Positions 51,447 to 59,818 of a stretch of 64,000 bases of DNA are shown here, one piece after another. The translations under genes and the position numbers were made by a program. Location of the stretch: NCBI GenBank assembly GCA_020060215.1, contig JAGVAP010000022.1, forward strand, positions 1 through 64,000, given 5' to 3'. The notes under the pieces were generated by a model. It was not told the origin of the DNA, did no database searches, and saw only the letters and a list, made by a program, of their open reading frames with translations. Source of the stretch: Deltaproteobacteria bacterium (lineage in GTDB: Bacteria > Desulfobacterota > DSM-4660 > Desulfatiglandales > HGW-15). The first letter of the stretch is position 1. Every line of letters starts with the position of its first letter.

Positions 51447-53839
51447 TTTTGAAACCGGCCTTACAGTCCATACCTCCCGAAGGATGGCTTTATGTTCTGA
51501 CTTGCGGGGCTATTCTCGCGATGCCGCTGGGTACCTCTCCCTTCACCATCATGGGTTTCTGTATCCTTGCCATGTGGGTACTCTCAGGGGAGTTCCTGAG
51601 GACGAGAGGGATCTACCTGCGCCAGCCCTGGATTCTTCCTGTGTGCTTCATGGTGGTGCTGTCTTGGATAAGCCTGATTTGGAGTCACGACCCAAGGTTC
51701 GGTCTGGAATATGCCAAGAAGAGCTATTACTGGCTTTATGCTTTGGCCATTGCCGGCGCTGCCCCGATGATCCGCAGGAAGGAGCACCTGATTGGAGCAT
51801 TTCTGGGCGGGCTGCTTTTGAATGCAATGGCTGCCTTCCTCCAATTGGCAAGCATCCTCCCCAGGGTTTCGGAGTGGGGCTCCAGAGGGTACACCGGTTT
51901 GAATGGCGGTTATAACACGCTCGGCATTCTCCTGGTTCTAGGGATCCTGGTTGCCTCATTCTACCTCAGGGCCGGAGTTGCGAGGAGAAGAAGGATGATT
52001 GCCGGCCTTCTGATCATCATCTACTTCAGCCACCTGATGATTCTCGAGAGCAGGGGAGCGTACTTCACCTTCCTGGTGCTCTCCCCTTTTCTCTTCTTCA
52101 ACGTCATCGGAAGAAGGAAGAGAATCTGGGTTGTCCCGGCATACGTCATCGCTGCAGGAATTTTGTACTCCTCACCCATCGTCCGCGATCGCGTCCACAG
52201 CGCCGGGAGGGACATCAGCTATCACTTGAGTACGAACAATCACGATACATGGGGAAGACATTATTCCGACCGGCTGGACCGGATCTACATGTGGCGGTGG
52301 GCGATCCAACTCTTTTCAGAGAACCCACTCGCCGGGGTCGGAATCGGCGGGTACAGGCAGGCGATCCTTGCGGCCGGAGGAGATGCCGCGATTGATCACC
52401 CGCACAACAACTTCCTGTACATTGCCGTAAGTTTTGGAATCTGGGGCCTCTTTGTCTTCGGGTGGCTCTTCTGGGTCCTGATCAGGTCGGGTTGGAAAAA
52501 ACGCAATGAACCGATCGGCTTTTTTGTCCTGTCCTCTGCGCTTGTCCTCCTTGTAGGAGGTTTCTCCGACACGCACATCTTGGATGCGGGAGGGGCCTTT
52601 TTGCTCGCTTTGACTACTGGACTTCAGACTACTCTTAACAAGGAGTGCAGGGAAGGCAAGGATGTACAGGGTGCCGGGTCGGACACATCGTCGGAACCTT
52701 TTCCGTTCCGGTCCAGGATCCTCTACAAGTATCTGTTCTATGAAATCTGGCCGCCCCTTTTGGCCAGTCTGCTGGTGTTCATATTCATTGTCCTGGCAGC
52801 CAGGATGCTCAATATCTCGGAATGGGTGGTCAATCATGGGGTCTATCTGGCGGACGTAGGCAGGATGATACTTTACCTGCTGCCTGGGATGGTGCTTTTC
52901 GCGCTTCCTGCGGCAGTATTGATGGCCGTCTTTCTCGCTTTCCTCAGACTCTCGCACGACAACGAAATCATGGCCATGAAGTCCTCCGGCATCAGCCTGT
53001 TTCAGATGCTTCCACCCGTGATCACCGTTTCTGTCGCTGCTTTCATTGCTGCATTGGCCGTCTCTCTCCTTGTTGTTCCCTGGGGGAATCGCTCGTTCAA
53101 GGACCTTGTATTCAGGATAGCCAAGTCCAAGGCGGATTTGGGCATCAAGGAACGGATTTTCAGCGAGCCGTTCGACAAGGTCACGTTTTTTGTGAACAGC
53201 TTTTCTCCGAAGGAGAAGGTCATGAGGGACCTGTTTCTGGTCGACCGGAGAGAGGCTTCGATGACGACCACTATCGTGGCCAAAACGGGGAAAATCGTGT
53301 CCGACCCCGAAGGCAGGGCCATTGTCATTCACCTGAAAGATGGAACCGCGTTCACCATGGAAAAGAAGACCCAGGCGGCAAGAACGGTCCAATTCAGCTC
53401 CTATGACCTCAAGATAGGATTGGATGACATTATGCCGCCGGACGCGTTGAGACGGAAATCGCCAAAGGAAATGTTCGTCGGCGAGCTTGCACGGAGCATG
53501 AGAAATGCTGATGAGAAAGACAGCCACTACTACGAAATGGCTGTGGAGCTAATGGAGAGGTTTTCCATACCGGTTGCGGTTTTATTGATGGGAATCATAG
53601 GTGCGCCGTTGGGTGCCCAGATCCGGTCGGGGGGCCGCTCCCTTGGAATCGGCGTAAGCCTGGCCGTCTTCCTCGTCTACTATCTGTTCCTTGCCGGTGT
53701 CAGAAGCACAGGAGAGACAGGGGCATTGTCCCCCTTTGTTGGAATGTGGCTGCCCGCATTTTTCCTGCTGGTGTCAAGCGTGATCTTGTTGAGAAGGGCT
53801 CAGAATGAGAAGCCGCTCTTGCAGTGGAAGAGAGATTAA
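51443..53839 (+). CDS. O-antigen ligase (WaaL-like) fused to LPS export permease LptF
   Basis: 798 aa in one frame. Residues ~1-395: polytopic O-antigen ligase/polymerase-like domain with about 11 membrane segments and the periplasmic-loop signature RLDRIYMWRWAIQLFSENPLAGVGIGGYRQA...DHPHNNFLYIAVSFGIWGL (~272-340). A soluble linker (~396-420, TLNKECREGKDVQGAGSDTSSEP) leads into a full LptF/YjgP permease (~420-798): RILYKYLFYEIWPPLLASLLVFIFIV, LPGMVLFALPAAVLMAVFLAFLRLSHDNEIMAMKSSGIS, then the beta-jellyroll region and MERFSIPVAVLLMGIIGAPLGAQ. lptG follows. An AAGGAG and an out-of-frame ATG at 52662 near the junction suggest a former gene border. Joining ligation and export in one protein is unusual. 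Confidence 0.9.
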   Translation: MILKPALQSIPPEGWLYVLTCGAILAMPLGTSPFTIMGFCILAMWVLSGEFLRTRGIYLRQPWILPVCFMVVLSWISLIWSHDPRFGLEYAKKSYYWLYALAIAGAAPMIRRKEHLIGAFLGGLLLNAMAAFLQLASILPRVSEWGSRGYTGLNGGYNTLGILLVLGILVASFYLRAGVARRRRMIAGLLIIIYFSHLMILESRGAYFTFLVLSPFLFFNVIGRRKRIWVVPAYVIAAGILYSSPIVRDRVHSAGRDISYHLSTNNHDTWGRHYSDRLDRIYMWRWAIQLFSENPLAGVGIGGYRQAILAAGGDAAIDHPHNNFLYIAVSFGIWGLFVFGWLFWVLIRSGWKKRNEPIGFFVLSSALVLLVGGFSDTHILDAGGAFLLALTTGLQTTLNKECREGKDVQGAGSDTSSEPFPFRSRILYKYLFYEIWPPLLASLLVFIFIVLAARMLNISEWVVNHGVYLADVGRMILYLLPGMVLFALPAAVLMAVFLAFLRLSHDNEIMAMKSSGISLFQMLPPVITVSVAAFIAALAVSLLVVPWGNRSFKDLVFRIAKSKADLGIKERIFSEPFDKVTFFVNSFSPKEKVMRDLFLVDRREASMTTTIVAKTGKIVSDPEGRAIVIHLKDGTAFTMEKKTQAARTVQFSSYDLKIGLDDIMPPDALRRKSPKEMFVGELARSMRNADEKDSHYYEMAVELMERFSIPVAVLLMGIIGAPLGAQIRSGGRSLGIGVSLAVFLVYYLFLAGVRSTGETGALSPFVGMWLPAFFLLVSSVILLRRAQNEKPLLQWKRD

Positions 53840-54261
53840 GAGGTTGGAGGCTGGAGTCACCAAGGCAGAAGATGAGAAGATGAGAAGATGAGAACTCTGA
53901 CTGAAGAGGTTGGAGGTGGGAGGTTAGAGGTTGGAGGCACAAGAAAGAGCATAGCGCATGGAGCATGGGGCATAGCGCAAGGGAAATGTAGCCCCGCAAG
54001 AGTGCATGCTGGATCTCCACTGGCTCCGAGAGGCTGGGGGGGGTAGAAGTTGAGAAGATGAGAGGTTGAGAGGTTGAGAACCCTGACTGAAGAGGTTGGA
54101 GGTTGGAGGTTAGAGGTTGGAGGCTAAGGCAACCGAGAAAAGAGCCGATCCTGGACCCGGGACCTTCAGACCTCTTCTCCTGCTTCAAACCTAAAGTGAA
54201 GCGCAGCGAAACGCTCCTCCAACCTCAAACGATCTTACTTAACCTTTTTGGACCCTTACCG
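53840..54261. repeat. Composite heptad-repeat island before lptG
   Basis: Holds GAGGTTGGAGG (7-base), GAAGATGA and GAGGTTGA (8-base) tandem units, a 50-bp block (53939-53988) identical to 63622-63671, and the AGCGCAGCGAAACGCTCCTCC core (54199-54230) that also occurs in fcl and the GT39 tail. No gene; an open frame through it is extended 5' to lptG but is not credible. Confidence 0.8.
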
Positions 54262-55338
54262 ATGAAAACCATATCCAAATACCTCGTCAAAGAGTTCGCG
54301 AAATACTTCATCATCTTCGAGGCTGTATTCGTATTTATCTACCTGGTCATCGATTTCCTGCAGAAGATCGACAACTTCATCGAGGCGAAGGTCTCCGGGG
54401 TCTTGGTGGTTCTATTCTTCCTCTACAAATCTCCCTTCATCATGGTGCAAATGATCCCCCCCACGATCGCCATCACCGTGATCGTAATGTTTTCGGCCAT
54501 GAGGAAGAGCCGTGAAATCACCGCTCTGAAGGCGTGCGGAGTCAATCTCTTCAACATCTCGCAAGTCGTCCTTTTCGCAGGAACTGCCGTAGGCCTGGTG
54601 ACTTTCCTGTGCTCCGAGGTGCTTGTCCCCTTTGCAAGTTCCAGAAGCAACAGGATATGGAACCGGGATGTGGAAAAGCAGGATCCCGGCCTTTTCTATG
54701 GCAGCAACCAGATCTGGTACAAGGGGCCGGACAGGATCTATTGGATACGCAGTTTCGATACCAGGAACCAGACCATGGAGAATCCCACGCTTTTCTTTTT
54801 TGACAGCTCTTTCAGGCTCATCAAGAGAATTGAGGGGAAGAGAGGGGTTTGGGAAGATGGACGATGGAGCCTGGAGGATGCGATCATTCAGGAACGGGAT
54901 GAAAGAGGTGATTACCGCCTTGAAAGGAAGGAAAGACTCAGCCTGGCGTTGCCGGAAAGACCGGAATCGTTCATGAAGGGATTGAAGAAGCCGGAAGAGA
55001 TGGGTTACTGGCAACTCAAGCACTATGCCGAGCAGGTGCGGGAAGAGGGGTACGACAACTCGAAATACCTCGTGGACATGAACATAAAGATTGCCTTTCC
55101 TTTCATCTGTCTTGTCCTGGTGATCCTGAGCATCCCTGTCGCACTGGGTCTAAAAAAGGGTGGGACGCCCCTGGCCGTCTCGATTGGGATATTGATCTGT
55201 TTCCTGTACGTACTGACTCTGGCCTTCTCACGTTCATTGGGATTGATGGGAGCCATCCCTCCTTTGCTTTCTGCATGGCTGGCCAACCTTGTCTTCTCCT
55301 TCTTCGGCATCTATCTCATGATGCGAATTGAAAGATGA
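54262..55338 (+). CDS. lptG: LPS export permease LptG
   Basis: 358 aa from ATG 54262 (MKTISKYLVKEFAKYF). The frame is open for 53 more codons upstream, but that is repeat sequence. FEAVFVFIYLVIDFLQKIDNF, FIMVQMIPPTIAITVIVMFSAMRKSREITALKACGVNLFNI, a central jellyroll (~120-250) and INIKIAFPFICLVLVILSIPVALGLKKGGTPLAVSIGI (three closing helices) match LptF/LptG. It pairs with the LptF half of the preceding fusion to form the Lpt inner-membrane complex with LptB2 and LptC elsewhere. Confidence 0.92.
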   Translation: MKTISKYLVKEFAKYFIIFEAVFVFIYLVIDFLQKIDNFIEAKVSGVLVVLFFLYKSPFIMVQMIPPTIAITVIVMFSAMRKSREITALKACGVNLFNISQVVLFAGTAVGLVTFLCSEVLVPFASSRSNRIWNRDVEKQDPGLFYGSNQIWYKGPDRIYWIRSFDTRNQTMENPTLFFFDSSFRLIKRIEGKRGVWEDGRWSLEDAIIQERDERGDYRLERKERLSLALPERPESFMKGLKKPEEMGYWQLKHYAEQVREEGYDNSKYLVDMNIKIAFPFICLVLVILSIPVALGLKKGGTPLAVSIGILICFLYVLTLAFSRSLGLMGAIPPLLSAWLANLVFSFFGIYLMMRIER

Positions 55339-55424
55339 GAGAGGAGGTCTGAAGGTCCAGGGTCCAGGGTCGGCTCTTTTCTCGGTTGCCTCCAACCTCC
55401 AACCTCCAACCTCTTCTCGCTCTA
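55339..55424. repeat. Heptad island CCTCCAA between lptG and GT4
   Basis: GGTCCAGGGTCCAGGG followed by TCCAACCTCCAACCTCCAAC (7-base period). The CCTCCAACCTC words match those inside pseC. Confidence 0.7.
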
Positions 55425-56639
55425 TTGAAAGACAAAATTCGAATCCTTCGGATCATTGCGCGGCTGAATATCGGGGGCCCCGCCATTCAGGCCGTTACAC
55501 TGAGCGCCCGGTTATCCAATGGCGGATATGAGACCCTTCTCGTATGTGGGAACGTGGGTCCCGGAGAGGGGGACATGTCTTATCTGGCTGCTTCCGAAGG
55601 AATCAAGCCTGAAGTGGTCCCGAGTCTCGGCAGGGAGATCTCCATGTGGGACGATCTCAAGTCGTTGAGGGATCTCAGGAGAGTCATCAGGGAGTACAAA
55701 CCGGACATCGTACACACGCATACGGCGAAGGCAGGAACGCTTGGACGACTAGCCGCAATAGGATTGAGGTCTCAGTCCGGATCGCGGATCCGCCTTGTTC
55801 ACACCTTCCACGGCCATGTATTCAATGGTTACTTCAGCCCTGCAAAAGCAGCCTTATTCATACGGATCGAGAGGTTCCTGGCCAAGTTCACGGACCGCAT
55901 CGTGGTGATCAGCCCGCTTCAGTTCGAGGATATCAGCCGAAAGTATAAGATAGCGCCCGGGAAGAAGGTGAAGATCGTCCCGCTTGGATTTGACTTGAGT
56001 CCGTTTCGCGATGTCTCTCCACTCGACGAAGAGCCAGGGGGTGACAATTTTCTTGGTGAACCGCTGGCGGTCGGCATCATTGGGAGGCTGACAGGCATAA
56101 AGAACCACCGCATGCTCCTGGATGCCGCAGGAATCATAAAGGAAGCAGGTCACGGTTCCTCCTTCAAGTTCCTCGTGGTAGGAGACGGGGAAATGAGAGA
56201 GGAACTCGAACGATATGCGCGCAAACTGGAGGTCTCCGACCTCGTTGTCTTTGCCGGCTGGCACAAAGAGATGCCCAAGATCGTCGGGACCTTGGATGCG
56301 GTCGTCCTTACATCAAAAAACGAAGGCACTCCGGTCACCCTGATAGAGGCCATGGCGGCAGGGATCCCGGTGGTCGCGACTGCTGTGGGTGGTGTGCCGG
56401 ATCTGCTTGGAAATATTCAGGAGAAGATGGACCGATACCATGCCGCTGAGAGGGGGATCCTCGTGGATCCCGGGAGCCCGGCAGCACTGGCCGATGCGTT
56501 GCTTTTTCTTTTGAAAAACAAAAGTACATCTGCGAGAATAGCGCGCCATGCGCAGGAATACGTACTTAGCCGGTACTCCCTGGATAGACTGATCGGCGAC
56601 ATGAAGGGTTTGTATCGCGAGGTGATGCAGGATCCATGA
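55425..56639 (+). CDS. GT4-family glycosyltransferase
   Basis: 404 aa. TTG 55425 is preferred (LKDKIRILRIIARLNIGGPAIQAVTLSARL); an earlier TTG at 55386 would add repeat-encoded residues. Neither has a clear Shine-Dalgarno. IVHTHTAKAGTLGRLAA, LVHTFHGHVFNGYFSPAKA, AVGIIGRLTGIKNHRMLLDAA, FLVVGDGEMREELE and FAGWHKEMPKIVGTLDAVVLTSKNEGTPVTLIEAMAAGIPVVATAVGGVPDLL are canonical GT4. Confidence 0.86.
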   Translation: MKDKIRILRIIARLNIGGPAIQAVTLSARLSNGGYETLLVCGNVGPGEGDMSYLAASEGIKPEVVPSLGREISMWDDLKSLRDLRRVIREYKPDIVHTHTAKAGTLGRLAAIGLRSQSGSRIRLVHTFHGHVFNGYFSPAKAALFIRIERFLAKFTDRIVVISPLQFEDISRKYKIAPGKKVKIVPLGFDLSPFRDVSPLDEEPGGDNFLGEPLAVGIIGRLTGIKNHRMLLDAAGIIKEAGHGSSFKFLVVGDGEMREELERYARKLEVSDLVVFAGWHKEMPKIVGTLDAVVLTSKNEGTPVTLIEAMAAGIPVVATAVGGVPDLLGNIQEKMDRYHAAERGILVDPGSPAALADALLFLLKNKSTSARIARHAQEYVLSRYSLDRLIGDMKGLYREVMQDP

Positions 56640-56950
56640 TCCATGATCCATGATGCAGGATGCAAGATATAGGATGCAGCTTGCGTTCAAGTCGTCGCTA
56701 GACCTCCGGTGAAGAACCCGGCTAGTTCGACCGATCCGGAGTGAAAATGATCGCTGAAAAATCCGAATGTCGAATCCGAAATTCGAAACAAATGAACTCA
56801 AATCCGAATGTTCAAATGAAAGAAAGTGGGGAAAGCTAGGTCATGATCTTCGGTTTTGATCATTTGAACTTTAATCATTTGAAATTTTGCGGATTCGGAT
56901 TTCGGATTTACTGCATTGGTCCCACACTGTAGGTGATCAGGCGTAATTTG
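56640..56950. repeat. Repeat-filled spacer (ATCCATG heptads and AATCCGAA palindrome)
   Basis: GATCCATGATCCATGATCC (7-base) at 56632-56655; a long imperfect palindrome at 56759-56912 with AAATCCGAATGTCGAATCCG at left and TTCGGATTTCGGATTT at right, plus CAAATGA/TCATTTG arms. No gene. Related words occur at 180-290. Confidence 0.7.
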
Positions 56951-58795
56951 ATGCGCGTACAACCCCTGTATTACTATCTCCTGCTGACTGCGACCGGATT
57001 CCTCGCATCGCTGCTCCTCACACCCCTCGTGAGAAGGGTAGCCCTGGCAACGGGTCGAGTTGCTATCCCCAAGGACACCCGCTGGCACAAGAAAGAAACC
57101 GCCCTCCTCGGCGGGGTCGCTATTTTCATATCCACCGTTGCGGTCTGGGTCGGTGCGGACTGGTTCTCGGACTGGAAGAGTCTCGGGAGCTCATATCTTC
57201 CGATGATCCTGTGCGCCGCGGCCATGTTCGGCATCGGTCTTGCCGATGACATCGTGAACATGGACCCGCAGCACAAGATTGCCGCTCAGATTGTAATCAC
57301 TTCCATTCTGATGATCTTCGGCTTTCGGCTGGAGTGGACCATTTCAAAGACGGCGAACTTTTTCATCTCCATCGTCTGGATTATAGGGATCACCAATGCA
57401 TTCAACCTGCTGGACAACATGGACGGTTTGTCCGCCGGTGTCGCCGCGATCGCCACGATCTTTCTTTTCCTCACCAACTATATCCACCCTGATCCAAGTA
57501 CTGTTCCTGTCCTTCTCCTCAGCGCTGCGTACTTGGGCGCTTTGTGCGGATTTCTGGTCTATAATTTCAATCCCGCTTCCATTTTTATGGGCGATGCGGG
57601 GAGCCTTTTCATAGGGTTCGTAATAGGCTGCCTGACGGCAGCAGGCAATGTCGAAAGGACATCGGGCGGCAGCGCCGGTCACCTGCTGTGGGTCATCGCC
57701 ATCCCGATCTTCATCCTCTTTGTGCCCATCCTGGATACGGGATTCGTCAGCTTCATGAGAAAGCTTTTTCGCAGACCCATTTCCCAGGGTGGGCGCGATC
57801 ATTCTTCCCATCGGATGGTCGCCATCGGGTTCTCGGAAAAGAAAGCGGTCCTTGTACTCTATGCGTTTTCTGCGGCCTCCGGATGCTTGACCCTTTCTAT
57901 CCACTACCTGAGCGTAGGCCCTACGCTCGTGCTCATCACACTCTATCTTCTCTTTGTCCTCTTCTTTTGGGTCTATCTGGCCAGGGTCAAAGTTTACCAG
58001 GAGGAATCGCTCCTTTCGAACAACGGCCTCGGCGCCATTACCCCGATCATCGTCCAGCTGACTTACCGGAGAAGGGTATTCGAGGTCTTCCTGGACTTCA
58101 TCCTGGTTTCGGTCGCATATTACACGGCGTACCTCCTGCGTTTCGAAGGACCTGTATACTATCTGATCGGTGAGAACTTCCGTTTCTTCCTGAAGTCGCT
58201 TCCCATCCTGCTGGCTTGTCAGATCTTCTGCTTCTACGTCCTTGGCGTGTATAGAGGAGTCTGGGAGAACACCAGCATCAGCGACCTGATCGCGTATATC
58301 AAAGGGATTACGGCAGCCGTGGTGTTGTCCATGGGAATCCTGCTTTTCGTCTACAGGTTTCAATACTTTTCAAGAGTGGTCTTCATCCTCTATTGGATCC
58401 TGATGCTCCTGCTGGTCTCTCTTTCCAGGTTGTCCTTTCGTATCGTGGACGAGGGGATCAAGAAGGGCAGACAGAGGGGAAGGCCCACCCTGATCTATGG
58501 GGCCGGTGTGGGCGGCCAACTGGTTGCAAAGGAGATCGAGAACAACCGGAGCCTGGAACTGGTGGTAGTCGGGTTCATCGACGACAACCCGCGAAAACAC
58601 AAGCGAACGATCATGGGCTACCCTGTCCTGGGAGACGTGCAAGAGTTGGAGCGGATCATCAAGAAGAATGGGATCAAGGAGATCATCATCTCCTTCAGGA
58701 ACAATGGGGAGGCGAGGAAAAGAGAGATGATCGAGTTTTGCCGGCAAATCGGCGGCGACATCGATGTGAAGCAGATGAAGTTCATGATCGCGTAA
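56951..58795 (+). CDS. WecA/MraY-like polyprenyl-P sugar-1-P transferase fused to FlaA1/CapD-type membrane-Rossmann region
   Basis: 614 aa from ATG 56951. Residues ~1-325: polytopic GT family with DTRWHKKETALLGG, GLADDIVNMDPQHKIAAQI (DD), NAFNLLDNMDGLSAG, FNPASIFMGDAGSLFIGFVIG and GGRDHSSHRMVAIGFSEKKAVL, the MraY/WecA signatures. Residues ~370-500: four membrane helices (RRRVFEVFLDFILVSVAYYTAYLLRFE...). ~505-614: Rossmann-like (TLIYGAGVGGQLVAKEI, FIDDNPRKHKRTIMGYPVLGDV) as in the N-terminal half of FlaA1/CapD, but without their catalytic SDR domain. It primes glycan synthesis on undecaprenyl phosphate. Confidence 0.84.
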   Translation: MRVQPLYYYLLLTATGFLASLLLTPLVRRVALATGRVAIPKDTRWHKKETALLGGVAIFISTVAVWVGADWFSDWKSLGSSYLPMILCAAAMFGIGLADDIVNMDPQHKIAAQIVITSILMIFGFRLEWTISKTANFFISIVWIIGITNAFNLLDNMDGLSAGVAAIATIFLFLTNYIHPDPSTVPVLLLSAAYLGALCGFLVYNFNPASIFMGDAGSLFIGFVIGCLTAAGNVERTSGGSAGHLLWVIAIPIFILFVPILDTGFVSFMRKLFRRPISQGGRDHSSHRMVAIGFSEKKAVLVLYAFSAASGCLTLSIHYLSVGPTLVLITLYLLFVLFFWVYLARVKVYQEESLLSNNGLGAITPIIVQLTYRRRVFEVFLDFILVSVAYYTAYLLRFEGPVYYLIGENFRFFLKSLPILLACQIFCFYVLGVYRGVWENTSISDLIAYIKGITAAVVLSMGILLFVYRFQYFSRVVFILYWILMLLLVSLSRLSFRIVDEGIKKGRQRGRPTLIYGAGVGGQLVAKEIENNRSLELVVVGFIDDNPRKHKRTIMGYPVLGDVQELERIIKKNGIKEIIISFRNNGEARKREMIEFCRQIGGDIDVKQMKFMIA

Positions 58796-58927
58796 GAAGA
58801 GGGGATCTCACGCAAAGGCGCAAAGCCGCGAAGGTGATAAGCAAAGAAAAATGCCGCAAAGAACACGCCGGGAGTACAGTTCAAGATATATAGTTTATTG
58901 ACATTGGCAGGAAATAATTACGCCAAT
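58796..58927. other. Spacer with GCAAAGGCGCAAAG-type repeat
   Basis: TCACGCAAAGGCGCAAAGCC and GCGAAGG form a short dispersed-repeat motif. No gene is seen before the terminator. Confidence 0.45.
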
Positions 58928-58960
58928 AACAGAAAGGGGGCATGAGCCCCCTTTCTGTTT
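58928..58960 (+). terminator. Rho-independent terminator closing the polysaccharide locus
   Basis: AACAGAAAGGGGGC-ATGA-GCCCCCTTTCTGTT: a long perfect stem around a four-base loop, then TTT. It lies after the WecA-like gene and before the minus-strand catabolic genes, so could act in both directions. Confidence 0.85.
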
Positions 58961-58968
58961 ACTTAAAA

Positions 58969-58995
58969 CATCCTGTAGATCCTGTTATCCTGTCT
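58969..58995. repeat. ATCCTG spacer repeat, copy 3
   Basis: CATCCTGTAGATCCTGTTATCCTGTC, identical in words to the copy at 7114-7139. Confidence 0.8.
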
Positions 58996-59009
58996 AATGA
59001 AACCCTGCT

Positions 59010-59600
59010 CTAAAAAGTGAATCCTTCGGGCAGATCCTTTGCGGCGGTCCCCTGCGGGACCCAGGATAAGTCGGTGATCGTATAGGTCGGTGCAAGGCTC
59101 CTGAATATAGGAGTGACCTTCATTCCGATCTTGGGGTCTCCCAGGGAGAGATAGCTCATCAGGATTGTCGAAACCCCGTCGAATTCGACGTTAATGAACT
59201 TGATGGGCTTGTCCAGAGTGTTGAAGGCGCCTGAACGCTCGCAGACCATGAAGGTGTGGATCTTCGCGGTCTCTCTGCACGTTTGGGTCAGGTCGATGAC
59301 GGTGTTCCTCCCCAGACAATCGGGGCAGTGGATGCGAAACGGCAGGTATACGGTCCCCTTGAACTCGCACCCAGGATTGTCGCATCTGGAACCGTGGATA
59401 ATGCCTTTTGGCAGGCCTTCAAAAAACACGGCCTCTCCGCCGTAGGCATGGATATAGGTCATTGCGCGAGGGTTGGTGACCCCCATTAACCTCCAATTCT
59501 CATCTTCATTCCTGATAGGCATGTTAGGGGTGATATGATGAAAGTCGCCCTTGATCCTATACTGACCTTTCTTTACGCGAACAGTTCCGAAAATACTCAT
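59010..59600 (-). CDS. Zn-ribbon OB-fold protein (DUF35/ChsH2-like)
   Basis: 196 aa. IIHGSRCDNPGCEFKGTVYLPFRIHCPDCLGRNTVIDL (~85-123) provides the rubredoxin-like Cys pairs (CDNPGC..CPDC); the C-terminal part (AKIHTFMVCERSGAF, VEFDGVSTILMSYLSLGDPKIGMKVTPIF) is an OB fold. Such proteins pair with thiolase-like partners, as with the thiolase-like protein 200 bp upstream on the same strand, and act in acyl-CoA metabolism. Confidence 0.86.
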   Translation of the reverse strand: MSIFGTVRVKKGQYRIKGDFHHITPNMPIRNEDENWRLMGVTNPRAMTYIHAYGGEAVFFEGLPKGIIHGSRCDNPGCEFKGTVYLPFRIHCPDCLGRNTVIDLTQTCRETAKIHTFMVCERSGAFNTLDKPIKFINVEFDGVSTILMSYLSLGDPKIGMKVTPIFRSLAPTYTITDLSWVPQGTAAKDLPEGFTF

Positions 59601-59818
59601 ATGGCCTCCATTGAGAATGGAAAATGGAATGGTGGAATAATGGAAATACCATCTCTCATATTACTCTACTCCAATAATCCACTCCCATATTCCATTCCAG
59701 TTATCCTGCCTTTGCCGAAGCGGGTTGCACCTCCACGCGGACTCGCAGGCAGGTGCTTTCGATTGAGTAATGAAACCATCATTCCAAGGTTCCAGTATTC
59801 CCATCATCCCAGCTTCCG
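59601..59818. repeat. Spacer with GGAATGG-type repeats and a CCTGCC hairpin
   Basis: AATGGAATGGTGGAATAATGG and CCACTCCCATATTCC are low-complexity words. TTATCCTGCCTTTGCCGAAGCGGG (59701) ends in CGCAGGCAGG and is related to the hairpin inserted at 8051-8080. No gene. Confidence 0.55.

Noticed and set aside
52316..53527. 403-codon minus-strand frame over the WaaL-LptF fusion
   Set aside because: Shadow with charged low-complexity composition; the + strand has hydrophobic segments with codon-consistent motifs.
53840..54261. Possible tandem array such as CRISPR
   Set aside because: Units are 7-8 bp, directly adjacent and degenerate, without unique spacers between constant repeats or any cas gene.
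57344..58363. 339-codon minus-strand frame over the WecA-like gene
   Set aside because: Antisense shadow; MraY/WecA motifs on + are unequivocal.
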